A DNA stretch of 64,000 nt from NCBI RefSeq assembly GCF_010731635.1, contig NZ_AP022583.1, positions 1,426,001 to 1,490,000 on the forward strand, given 5' to 3'. Source of the stretch: Mycobacterium noviomagense. GTDB taxonomy: Bacteria > Actinomycetota > Actinomycetes > Mycobacteriales > Mycobacteriaceae. Under the pieces are notes generated by a model. The model saw only the letters and a program-made list of their open reading frames with translations. It ran no database searches and was not told the DNA's origin. A program made the translations under genes and the position numbers. Of the stretch, positions 45,987-57,023 are shown piece by piece. Every line of letters begins with the position of its first letter. Positions within the stretch are counted from its first letter, which is position 1.

Positions 45987-46628
45987 TTACTGGCCCAGCG
46001 TGTTCTGCATGGCGCCTGCCAGTGCGTTGACCGCCGGTCCTCCGTTGCCGGATTGGCACACCTTGGCCTGCAGCAGGACGTTCTCCCGCAACCGTGTCTG
46101 GTTGAAGCAGCGGCGATCGGTGCCGGCTTCCTGTTTGGTCCAGGCCGCGTCGGTGCCGGTCGCCGGGCCGCCGTCGAACGACCACACCTCGGTGGTGCCG
46201 TTGTCCAGGTGCATCGCGGTGGTCTGCCCGGAGCAGCCGACCGTGCGGTCGACCACGCGGTGGAATGCGCGACCCGCGGCGTCGCCGGTGGCGAACACTC
46301 CCACCGCCTGCTTGACGAAATGGGTCTGGTCGGTGGCCGACGTCTGGGTGACCGCGCTGTTGAACGACGCGAGGTCCGGGTCGTTGTAGACCTCCGGCAA
46401 GCCGATGTCCGCCCAGTTGTTGCACACCGGATCGTCGACCCAATACCCCTGGTAGGGATCGGTGGACATCGACTCCCAGCGCATCGGGCCGCCGACGATG
46501 TTGCCGACCGAGCCCTTGCCCAGCACCGCGTAGTTCACCACTCCCGGTTCGGAGGGACGCGCGTTGGCGAGCGGGGCCGCTGCCGAGATCGCTAACGCCA
46601 CGCCCAGCGCCGCGACGGCGACGCGCAC
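45987..46628 (-). CDS. Secreted PknH-sensor-like domain protein (Rv3705c)
   Basis: A 213-residue exported protein. The signal peptide (about 1–28, VRVAVAALGVALAISAAAPLANA) is followed by a domain resembling the extracellular sensor of PknH/LppH (MSTDPYQGYWVDDPVCNNWADIGLPEVYND, GWSFDGG-like segments) with cysteines near 73, 130, 173 and 189 that could form two disulfides. The ligand is unknown. GTG at 46628 lies 4 bases after the ohr stop. The stop is only 4 bases from the tandem array. Confidence 0.83.
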   Translation of the reverse strand: MRVAVAALGVALAISAAAPLANARPSEPGVVNYAVLGKGSVGNIVGGPMRWESMSTDPYQGYWVDDPVCNNWADIGLPEVYNDPDLASFNSAVTQTSATDQTHFVKQAVGVFATGDAAGRAFHRVVDRTVGCSGQTTAMHLDNGTTEVWSFDGGPATGTDAAWTKQEAGTDRRCFNQTRLRENVLLQAKVCQSGNGGPAVNALAGAMQNTLGQ

Positions 46629-46632
46629 CGGG

Positions 46633-47061
46633 CTAAACCTTGGCCGAGACGTCGATGTCGACGTTCCCACGAGTGGCATTGGAGTACGGACAGACCTGAT
46701 GGGCCTGGTGCATCAGGTCGTCGGCGTCCTTTTGGTCGAGCCCGGGCAGGGTGCCGACGATGTTGCCCGTCAGCCCGAAACCGCCCTCCGGCGTGCGGCC
46801 GATGCCGATCTTGACGGTCACCTCGGTGTTGTCGGGAAGCGTGACCTTGTTTCTGCCTGCCACCAGCCGCAGCGCGCCGAGGAAGCATGAGGCGTAGCCG
46901 GCGGAGAACAGTTGCTCCGGGTTCGTGCCGTCGCCGCTGCCGCCCATCGGCTTGGGCGGACGTGTCTCGAGGTCAAGGCGACCGTCAGACGACTTCACGT
47001 GCCCGTCGCGGCCCCCTCCGGTGGCAGTGGACTCTGCGGTGTAGATGGCTTCGATGCTCAT
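46633..47061 (-). CDS. OsmC/Ohr family organic hydroperoxide resistance protein
   Basis: A 142-residue thiol peroxidase. The two active cysteines are in GYASCFLGALR (about 59) and VCPYSNATRGN (about 123), and the Arg/Glu network is in NPEQLFSAG. Ohr-type proteins reduce organic hydroperoxides with lipoyl or other thiols. It is followed closely by the secreted sensor-domain gene. Confidence 0.92.
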   Translation of the reverse strand: MSIEAIYTAESTATGGGRDGHVKSSDGRLDLETRPPKPMGGSGDGTNPEQLFSAGYASCFLGALRLVAGRNKVTLPDNTEVTVKIGIGRTPEGGFGLTGNIVGTLPGLDQKDADDLMHQAHQVCPYSNATRGNVDIDVSAKV

Positions 47062-47248
47062 AGGGCTCGATCATGCCAACTAGACATACGAAACAGAAGA
47101 CCGGTCGACTAGCGCTCCGGTCGCGCCAACCGGACCCACCGGCGGGCCAGCCAATCACGTTGCGCGCCGGGCGATCTGGATGCGCTTACTGAATGTTACT
47201 GAGCCACAAGGGCTTAGTGCCGCGTAGCCGTCGGTTCGGCACCGTCAG

Positions 47249-47755
47249 CTACGCTCGTGGTGGCGGCGGCGACGGCGGCGGTGTCTGGCCCGGACCGCCT
47301 GGTCGCATACCTGGACCCATGCCAGGGCCGCCCGGACCGCCGGGAACCATGCCCGGCCCCGGCATCATTCCCGGACCGCCGGGTCCGGGAGGCGGGGCGC
47401 CGGGTCCGGGAGGCGGGGCGCCGGGTCCGGGAGGCGGGGCGCCGGGTGTCCCGGGTCCGCCGGGGACGATGACCCATCCCCCGGGGCCGGGCGGCGGCCC
47501 GCCGGGGACGAACATGCCGTGGTGATGGTGGCGATGGCAGTGGCGATGGCCCGCGACTGCGGCGCCCGAGAAGAAGATGACCGCCACCACGAAAACGATT
47601 CCGGCGACGATCACTACCCACGCCGCGACTTGGTAAAGCCGGCTCGGCTGGGCCAAGGACGGCGGCGGTGCCGGACGGGATGGGGGACCGGCAGGCGGTG
47701 GCGGCGGCGCCGCTGCAGACGGCGAGGGGGTCGGCGGTTCAGGTGTGTCGGTCAT
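47249..47755 (-). CDS. His/Pro/Gly-rich single-pass membrane protein, paralogue 1
   Basis: A 168-residue protein: Pro-rich N-terminus, one membrane helix (about 44–66, AAWVVIVAGIVFVVAVIFF), then GHRHCHRHHHHG (about 74–85) and a long Pro-Gly tail that contains three 21-bp repeats. The region corresponds to Rv3706c, a proline-rich protein. The core LYQVAAWVVIVAG is shared with the genes at 47832 and 48222. The His cluster suggests metal binding outside or inside the membrane; that is inference. Confidence 0.72.
   Translation of the reverse strand: MTDTPEPPTPSPSAAAPPPPPAGPPSRPAPPPSLAQPSRLYQVAAWVVIVAGIVFVVAVIFFSGAAVAGHRHCHRHHHHGMFVPGGPPPGPGGWVIVPGGPGTPGAPPPGPGAPPPGPGAPPPGPGGPGMMPGPGMVPGGPGGPGMGPGMRPGGPGQTPPPSPPPPRA
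47379..47441. repeat. 21-bp coding minisatellite, three units
   Basis: CCGGGTCCGGGAGGCGGGGCG repeats at 47379, 47400 and 47421 without change. On the minus strand it encodes APPPGPG in the tail of the membrane protein. Confidence 0.85.
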
Positions 47756-47831
47756 GCCCTAAATCATGCCCATCCCACAAAGGGCCGTGCACGGTTCGGG
47801 ACATGAAATTCCGGTCCTGCCGGGTGTGCGC

Positions 47832-47984
47832 CTAGCGGCAGCAGACGAACGCGCAAATGAAAAGCAGGACGGTCGCGATGATGAACACGACCCCGGCGAC
47901 GATCGCGACCCATGCCGCGATCTGAAAGAGCCGTTCCGGCTTTGCGCGCGGTTGCGTGACCGGGGGTGCAGGTGTTTCAGCCAT
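47832..47984 (-). CDS. 50-residue single-pass membrane protein, paralogue 2
   Basis: Starts MAETPAPPVTQPRAKPERLFQ and then has one membrane helix (IAAWVAIVAGVVFIIATVLLF) ending CAFVCCR. The core LFQIAAWVAIVAG matches the neighbours, but the His-rich and Pro-Gly tails are missing and three Cys replace them. The bases around its ATG (GGTGTTTCAG...CATGTCTCGAAT) are nearly those before the third paralogue, so the genes arose by tandem duplication. Confidence 0.65.
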   Translation of the reverse strand: MAETPAPPVTQPRAKPERLFQIAAWVAIVAGVVFIIATVLLFICAFVCCR

Positions 47985-48108
47985 GTCTCGAATCATGCCC
48001 TAGCGCGACGAGAGCCGCAGTGGCGTTCGCGCCATGAAATTGCTGTGAGCCGTAGCTCAATCCGCGAGTCGCTCGGCGAATCAGCAACGGACAGTTCCTT
48101 ACAGGTCG

Positions 48109-48138
48109 GAGCCCGGCGCCCCCCGGGGCGCCGGGCTC
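48109..48138. terminator. Strong perfect hairpin between small membrane genes
   Basis: GAGCCCGGCGCC and GGCGCCGGGCTC pair over 12 bases around CCCCGG. It lies between paralogues 2 and 3 on the minus strand, about 110 bases past the stop of paralogue 3, so it may end that transcript. There is no U run. Confidence 0.5.
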
Positions 48139-48221
48139 TGGTAATGGACAAGTGCCGTGGAAGCCGTTGACTTCCGAAGGCTTACAAGGGTTTTGCAGCC
48201 ACTACGGTTGCTACTCCAACG

Positions 48222-48584
48222 CTACGGGGTTGCCGGAGCGGTGGAGGGAGCAATGGACTGCGGCGGCTGGCCCGGCCCAGGACTGGGGCTGGTTCCGCCC
48301 GCACCGCCTGGCCTTCCGGGCCGTACCGCCCCCGGTCCGCCCGGACCGCCAGGTCCGCGCTGGTGGAACATGGCGGCGTGGTGACCGTGGTGGTGGTGTC
48401 GGTGATGACCGTGGCCGGCGATCCGGAAGCCGGCGAAGAAAATGGTCGTCACGATGAACAGGATGCCGGCCACAATCACCACCCATGCCGCCAACCGGTA
48501 GAGCCAATACGGTTTGACAGGCTCGGCGGCTGGCGTGGCGGCGACGGCGGTCCGTCTGGTTGGAGTGTCAGGTGTTTCAGTCAT
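48222..48584 (-). CDS. His-rich single-pass membrane protein, paralogue 3
   Basis: A 120-residue protein with one membrane helix (about 29–51, AAWVVIVAGILFIVTTIFFAG) followed by GHGHHRHHHHGHH (about 57–69) and a Gly/Pro-rich tail. The helix core LYRLAAWVVIVAG is the family mark. A start at 48584 gives MTETPDTPT; the same TETP/AETP/TDTP opening occurs in the other two. Ten His within thirteen residues are a plausible metal-binding patch. No function is known. Confidence 0.68.
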   Translation of the reverse strand: MTETPDTPTRRTAVAATPAAEPVKPYWLYRLAAWVVIVAGILFIVTTIFFAGFRIAGHGHHRHHHHGHHAAMFHQRGPGGPGGPGAVRPGRPGGAGGTSPSPGPGQPPQSIAPSTAPATP

Positions 48585-48656
48585 GCCTCGAATATCGTGA
48601 GCAAGCAATAGCCGCAGCTAGGTTCCAGCTATGAAATAGCTATGAGTGCTTCTCGC

Positions 48657-49811
48657 CTATTCGTCCGGCTTATACGGGTTGACGGCGAACTGAATGACCC
48701 GATACGGGGCGCGCGCGCTCGGATCGGCGTTGTTCCACTGGCTGACGAACACCCGCAATTCGTCGAGCGTCGACCCCGGCGAAATGTACCCCCCATAGGG
48801 TTGGGCGAGCCGATTGTCATACGGCGGCGGCAGGCTTTCTGCGGGATCCGGCCACTCGTCGTGTTGCACCACCGTGGTCACCGGCGCGGCGCCCAACGAC
48901 GTCGGATCCTCGGCCACCCGGACCTCCATGTTGCCGGTGCTGGCGTTGAAATACGACAACACCGCTTTGCCCTCGATTTGCCGGAAGCTCATCTCACCGA
49001 CCTGGTCGGCCCACAACGGTGTGGGCGGCTTGTTCCAGCCGCCGTCTGCTCCGGCGGCCCATCCTTGCCATCGCGACCGGTCCGTGAACGTCTCGGGTGT
49101 TGCCCGGTAGAGGACCACCGGCTGGCTGCGGTCGAAGCTGTCGGCCACGATGTAGACCCAGCCGCTTGGTGAATCGGCTGTCGGGACCGGGTCGTAGTAG
49201 CCGCTGATTTGGGACTGCCGACCCTCCTGGTAGCCGGCGTCGCGGACAGATCCCGGCACTGTCAGCCAATTCGCTTGCACCGGATCGGCTTTCACCAGCC
49301 GCGAGGTTTGCGGCACCAGGTTGGCGGCCGTGGTCACCAGCAGGTAGTTCTGCCGGTTGATCTGCACCACTCCGGCCGGCAGCTGCGACGCGCCGGGCGG
49401 CGTGGGGTCGGCCAGCAGCGGCTCCCACACACCCATGACACCGAAGTAGTGCACGCCGGCCGGGTCGTCGACGGATGAGGTGTCGACGTGCAACGCGACC
49501 GGCGCGAACCCAGGTCCGAAGCCAACCCCCTGTCCCGGGAAACTGTCGCCGCAGACCTGCAGCACACCGCTGGGAAACTCCATGAACACGCACAAATCGG
49601 TGGCGCCGATACCGTAGTCGCGGGTGGGGGTGCCGGTGCCGGCAGTCGGGCCGATCCGTATCACTTCACCGGGAGCCAGCGGCTGCAGCACAGGTTCCGG
49701 CAGCGGAGCGGGCGGATCGGCATGCGCGGACCAAATACCTTGCGGGACAAGGAGGCTCGCAACAAACGCAGCCGAGCATCGAGTGAGCCGGCGGGCGTGG
49801 GCCAAACTCAC
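48657..49811 (-). CDS. Secreted DUF4185 protein, candidate D-arabinanase (Rv3707c)
   Basis: A 384-residue exported protein with a signal peptide (about 5–32, ending WSAHADPP) and a DUF4185 domain (about 50–380). The acidic loop is CGDSFPGQG (about 94), and GWVYIVADSFDRSQPVVLYR and MSFRQIEGKAVLSYFNA mark blades of the propeller. DUF4185 includes GH183 endo-D-arabinanases, so trimming of cell-wall arabinan is the likely activity. It lies 8 bases from asd. A longer in-frame reading overlaps asd and is rejected. Confidence 0.85.
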   Translation of the reverse strand: MSLAHARRLTRCSAAFVASLLVPQGIWSAHADPPAPLPEPVLQPLAPGEVIRIGPTAGTGTPTRDYGIGATDLCVFMEFPSGVLQVCGDSFPGQGVGFGPGFAPVALHVDTSSVDDPAGVHYFGVMGVWEPLLADPTPPGASQLPAGVVQINRQNYLLVTTAANLVPQTSRLVKADPVQANWLTVPGSVRDAGYQEGRQSQISGYYDPVPTADSPSGWVYIVADSFDRSQPVVLYRATPETFTDRSRWQGWAAGADGGWNKPPTPLWADQVGEMSFRQIEGKAVLSYFNASTGNMEVRVAEDPTSLGAAPVTTVVQHDEWPDPAESLPPPYDNRLAQPYGGYISPGSTLDELRVFVSQWNNADPSARAPYRVIQFAVNPYKPDE

Positions 49812-49818
49812 CCGGCGA

Positions 49819-52116
<2,298 letters not shown>

Positions 52117-52197
52117 CGTTGCCCTTTCGGTTTCGGGATTTGGGTCGAAGACAGAATACGTGCGGTTGGCTGCCCTCTTGCGGCGTCTCCGCGCCGG

Positions 52198-52566
52198 CTA
52201 CGGCAGCGACGGCAGCGTGATCGTCGACGGCAAGGTAATCGACGGGAGCGACGGAAGCGACGGAAGGGTGATCGTCGAGGGCAGATGGAACCGACCCGAC
52301 GTCGTGGGGGTGGTTGTCGGCGCCGAGGTGGTTGTCGTCGGCGACACCGTCGTGGTCGTCACCGAGGGAGCGCCACCCTGGTTGCCGCTGAACAACGCGA
52401 CGATGCCCCAAATGATCAGGACGATCAGGATCGCCAAAACAATGCCCAACCACACCAAGGGCTTGCGATACCAGGGAGTGGGCGGCGGCCCAGCGGGTCC
52501 CCCGTAGTCACGGTCGATACGCGCCGTCGGCTCGTCTCCCGGACCCGGGGGCTGGTTACGTGCCAC
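52198..52566 (-). CDS. Single-pass membrane protein with Thr/Pro-rich and SLP-repeat tail
   Basis: A 122-residue protein: N-terminal PPG-rich segment, a membrane helix (about 37–58, PLVWLGIVLAILIVLIIWGIVAL), then an external Thr/Pro tract (TTTTVSPTTTTSAP) and repeated LPSxTLPS motifs to the C-terminus. The external part looks like a stalk or O-mannosylation-prone segment. Function unknown. GTG at 52566 is eight bases from a good −10, TAATAT (52580–52575), so the transcript is probably leaderless. Divergent from leuA. Confidence 0.75.
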   Translation of the reverse strand: MARNQPPGPGDEPTARIDRDYGGPAGPPPTPWYRKPLVWLGIVLAILIVLIIWGIVALFSGNQGGAPSVTTTTVSPTTTTSAPTTTPTTSGRFHLPSTITLPSLPSLPSITLPSTITLPSLP

Positions 52567-52574
52567 GGTCGCCG

Positions 52575-52580
52575 ATATTA
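52575..52580 (-). promoter_or_regulatory. Probable −10 of the membrane-protein gene
   Basis: TAATAT on the minus strand, eight bases before the GTG at 52566. It is close to the −10 consensus. Confidence 0.45.
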
Positions 52581-52632
52581 GCAGTCCAGCAGGTGCCGCA
52601 TGGCCAGTCCTGAGCCCGTCCTGCCTGCGGTT

Positions 52633-52660
52633 TTGGTAGCGGGGCCACCGGGAGTACAGT
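52633..52660 (+). promoter_or_regulatory. Probable leuA promoter
   Basis: TTGGTA (52633–52638), 16-base spacer and TACAGT (52655–52660). Seven bases after the −10 comes the GTG of a leucine leader peptide, so transcription probably begins at that codon. Confidence 0.55.
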
Positions 52661-52667
52661 GGTCCCC

Positions 52668-52709
52668 GTGCAGCGGGTGCTCCTCCTCGGACGCCGCGAC
52701 GGGGTCTGA
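52668..52709 (+). CDS. Leucine leader peptide of leuA
   Basis: A 13-residue ORF, VQRVLLLGRRDGV, with three successive Leu codons (CTC CTC CTC) and a stop at 52707–52709. It starts at the inferred transcription start (leaderless) and ends inside the hairpin described next. Ribosome stalling on the Leu codons is the classic signal of leucine-dependent attenuation; leuA attenuation has been predicted for Actinobacteria by comparative work. Confidence 0.7.
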   Translation: MQRVLLLGRRDGV

Positions 52710-52732
52710 TCCAGACCGGCTTCCCGTCGCGG
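52694..52732 (+). promoter_or_regulatory. Candidate attenuator hairpin upstream of leuA
   Basis: The arms CCGCGACGGG (52694–52703) and CCCGTCGCGG (52723–52732) pair over ten bases around a loop that can itself fold as GTCTGATCCAGAC. The leader-peptide stop lies in the loop, so a translating ribosome would control which fold forms. No U tract follows; the mechanism could be attenuation or masking of downstream signals. Confidence 0.5.
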
Positions 52733-52755
52733 GCGTTCGCGATGCGCCGGTCTGA

Positions 52756-54663
<1,908 letters not shown>

Positions 54664-54668
54664 GGTGG

Positions 54669-55658
54669 TTAGAACAAAACCAGTTGCTGGTCTGCGTCGG
54701 TGGCATCGGTGAATTCCTCAATGCTGGTCCCGCGGATGACGGTGCCCACACTGTTGATGAACTGCGCGTCGGAGATCAGCGGCACGCCCAGCTCGAGGGC
54801 GAGATACCCCTTGCCTTGTTCGGGCCGCGGCAGGTTGCAGACCACCAGCGAGGTTTCCCGGTCCACTGCGTCGCTGTAGGCCAGCCCGGCGTGCAGGATG
54901 CGCTCGACGAGTTCGTCGTGGGTGCGGCGGCATTCGGCAGCCAGCGCGACGCGCATGCCCTGGACCAGTGGGCGGCCCTGAACGTAGGGTCCCGGGTTGA
55001 GATAGGGGCAGGGCATCCGCGATGCCAGCATCTTCAGCGGTCGCAGCTCCTCATGGGTAACGCGGCCATTCGGCCAGCGGCGACGAGTGACCGGGCGTAC
55101 GGGTAACCACACGTCGCGCTGGCGGGCCCGCTCAAGAGCCGCAGGCAACACGCGACTCAGCACCAGCGCGTCGTCGAACGCGTCGTGCGGCCGCTCCCGC
55201 GTCACGCCCCAATGCGCTGCGAGGGTCTCCAGGCGCAGGTTGTCCACTCCGAGTTCCAGGCGACGCGTCAGTTCGACCGTGCACATGACTGTGTCGATGG
55301 GCAGCTCCGCGTTGGCGAATTCAGCCTCGGCGGCAAGGAAGGCGTAGTCGAAGGCGACGTTGTGGGCGACCAGCGTGCGGCCCCGCAGCAGTTCAACGAG
55401 GTCCCCGACAAGGTCGGCGAACTGCGGCTGGTCTTCGAGCATCGCCGCAGTCAGGCCGTGCACATGGGTCGGGCCCGGGTCGACTCCGGGGTTGAGCAGG
55501 CTGACGACAGACTGCTCCACTCGGCCCTCGGCGTCGAGCGCCAGCGCGGCCAAGCTGAGGATTCGGGCCGGCCCAGGTCGAAAGCCGGAGGTTTCTACGT
55601 CGACGACGGCCCATCCTGCTCCGGCTTCGCCGGCTGGCCGACCCCACGTGGTCTGCAT
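54669..55658 (-). CDS. DnaQ-type 3'–5' exonuclease with BRCT-like C-terminus (Rv3711c)
   Basis: A 329-residue protein. The DEDDh exonuclease (about 15–180) shows Exo I VDVETSG (about 19–25), Exo II AHNVAFDYAFL (about 97–107) and Exo III HDAFDDAL (about 156–163). The C-terminal portion (about 215–325, GMRVALAAECRRTHDELVERI) resembles a BRCT domain. It could be a polymerase III epsilon-like proofreading subunit, although in mycobacteria proofreading is attributed to the DnaE1 PHP domain, so a repair role is more likely. Confidence 0.9.
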   Translation of the reverse strand: MQTTWGRPAGEAGAGWAVVDVETSGFRPGPARILSLAALALDAEGRVEQSVVSLLNPGVDPGPTHVHGLTAAMLEDQPQFADLVGDLVELLRGRTLVAHNVAFDYAFLAAEAEFANAELPIDTVMCTVELTRRLELGVDNLRLETLAAHWGVTRERPHDAFDDALVLSRVLPAALERARQRDVWLPVRPVTRRRWPNGRVTHEELRPLKMLASRMPCPYLNPGPYVQGRPLVQGMRVALAAECRRTHDELVERILHAGLAYSDAVDRETSLVVCNLPRPEQGKGYLALELGVPLISDAQFINSVGTVIRGTSIEEFTDATDADQQLVLF

Positions 55659-55730
55659 GAATGGAGAATGTCATGTCGGACCGACATCGCCGGGTCGCTG
55701 CCGTTCGTGTCGTCAAGTTGGTTCGATGAG

Positions 55731-55775
55731 GGCGACCCGCTGCGCCCGGCGCAAAGCGCCGCGCTTGTGATCGCC
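55731..55775 (-). repeat. Inverted single copy of the dispersed element
   Basis: Read on the minus strand it begins GGCGATCACAAGCGCGGCG and ends CAGCGGGTCGCC as in the 45.6-kb units, but the central hairpin is CGGCGC-TTT-GCGCCG (55747–55761). Both arms are lengthened together. It lies directly before the murT promoter. Confidence 0.65.
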
Positions 55776-55777
55776 CT

Positions 55778-55783
55778 TAAACT
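55778..55783 (+). promoter_or_regulatory. Probable −10 of murT (leaderless)
   Basis: TAAACT is followed by seven bases and the GTG at 55791. The inverted repeat element ends two bases upstream of it. Confidence 0.45.
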
Positions 55784-55790
55784 CCCGAAG

Positions 55791-57023
55791 GTGGTCACCA
55801 CCCGTGGACGCCTCGCGCTCGCCGCCGGAGCGGGCGCGCGGTGGGCGTCGCGGGTAAGCGGCCGCGGGGCCGGGGCGATGATCGGCGGTCTGGTCGCGAT
55901 GACTCTGGACCGCTCGATCCTGCGTCAGCTCGGCGCGGGTCGGCGCACGGTGATCGTCACCGGGACCAACGGCAAGTCGACCACCACCCGCATGACCGCG
56001 GCCGCGCTGGCCACACTCGGATCTGGGGTGGCCACCAACGCCGAAGGCGCCAACATGGACGCCGGGCTGATCGCCGCGCTGGCCGCCGACCGGCACGCCC
56101 AACTCGCGGCGCTGGAAGTCGACGAGATGCATGTGCCGCACGTTGCCGACGCTGTCGCGCCCGCGGTCGTCGTCCTGTTGAACCTGTCGCGCGACCAGCT
56201 CGACCGCGTCGGCGAGATCAACGTGATCGAACGCACGCTGCGCGCCGGCCTGGCCCGGCACCCGTCGACCGTTGTGGTCGCCAACTGCGACGACGTCCTG
56301 ATGACCTCGGCTGCCTATGACTGCGCCAATGTGGTATGGGTGGCGGCCGGCGGCGCATGGGCCGCCGATTCGGTCAGCTGCCCGCGCAGCGGCGAGGTGA
56401 TCGTCCGAGACAAGGCGCACTGGTACTCCACCGGAACCGACTTCAAGCGGCCCAGCCCGCACTGGTGGTTCGACGAGGACACTCTCTACGGGCCAGACGG
56501 GTTGGCCATACCCATGCGGCTGAGCCTCCCGGGTGCAGTGAACCGCGGCAATGCCGCGCAGGCCGTCGCGGCCGCTGTCGCGTTGGGCGCGGACCCGTCG
56601 TCCGCGGTGGCCGCCGTGTCCCGGGTCGACGAGGTCGCCGGGCGCTACCGCACGGTGCGCGTCGGCAATCACGATGTGCGGGTGCTGCTGGCCAAGAACC
56701 CGGCCGGCTGGCAGGAAGCGCTGTCGATGGTCGACAAGCGTGCGGCCGGCGTGGTCATCGCCGTCAACGGCCAGGTGCCCGACGGCGAAGACCTGTCCTG
56801 GCTGTGGGATGTGCGCTTCGAACACTTCGAAGACGCGGCAGTCGTGGCGGCCGGGGAGCGAGGCACCGATCTGGCGGTGCGGTTGGGGTATGCGGGCGTG
56901 CAACACACCCTGGCCCACGACACAATGGCGGCCATCGCGTCATGCCCGCCCGGACGGGTCGAGGTCGTCGCCAACTACACCGCATTCCTGCAGCTGCAGC
57001 GAAAGCTGGCGCGCTATGGCTGA
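55791..57023 (+). CDS. murT: MurT, lipid II isoglutaminyl synthase ligase subunit
   Basis: A 410-residue Mur-ligase-like ATPase that, with GatD, amidates the Glu of the peptidoglycan stem to isoglutamine. The P-loop is TGTNGKSTT (about 56–64), followed by the Mur ligase middle domain and a DUF1727 C-terminal domain (about 275–400). Of the zinc-ribbon cysteines found in firmicute MurT only the first, in SCPRSGE (about 199), is evident. The GTG at 55791 gives VVTTRGRLAL as in M. tuberculosis and has a −10 at leaderless spacing. The 3' end overlaps gatD by 8 bases. Confidence 0.93.
   Translation: MVTTRGRLALAAGAGARWASRVSGRGAGAMIGGLVAMTLDRSILRQLGAGRRTVIVTGTNGKSTTTRMTAAALATLGSGVATNAEGANMDAGLIAALAADRHAQLAALEVDEMHVPHVADAVAPAVVVLLNLSRDQLDRVGEINVIERTLRAGLARHPSTVVVANCDDVLMTSAAYDCANVVWVAAGGAWAADSVSCPRSGEVIVRDKAHWYSTGTDFKRPSPHWWFDEDTLYGPDGLAIPMRLSLPGAVNRGNAAQAVAAAVALGADPSSAVAAVSRVDEVAGRYRTVRVGNHDVRVLLAKNPAGWQEALSMVDKRAAGVVIAVNGQVPDGEDLSWLWDVRFEHFEDAAVVAAGERGTDLAVRLGYAGVQHTLAHDTMAAIASCPPGRVEVVANYTAFLQLQRKLARYG

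Noticed and set aside
45517..46443. Upstream extension of egtA through the repeat array and Rv3705c
   Set aside because: It translates the repeats and the antisense of another gene; the GCS2 fold and ribosome site begin at 45516/45522.
47193..47525. Plus-strand Gly/Pro-rich frame
   Set aside because: It mirrors the tail of the membrane protein on the minus strand and has no helix or start signal.
55185..55790. N-terminal extension of murT
   Set aside because: It is antisense to the DnaQ-like gene and includes the dispersed repeat; a −10 lies seven bases before the GTG at 55791.
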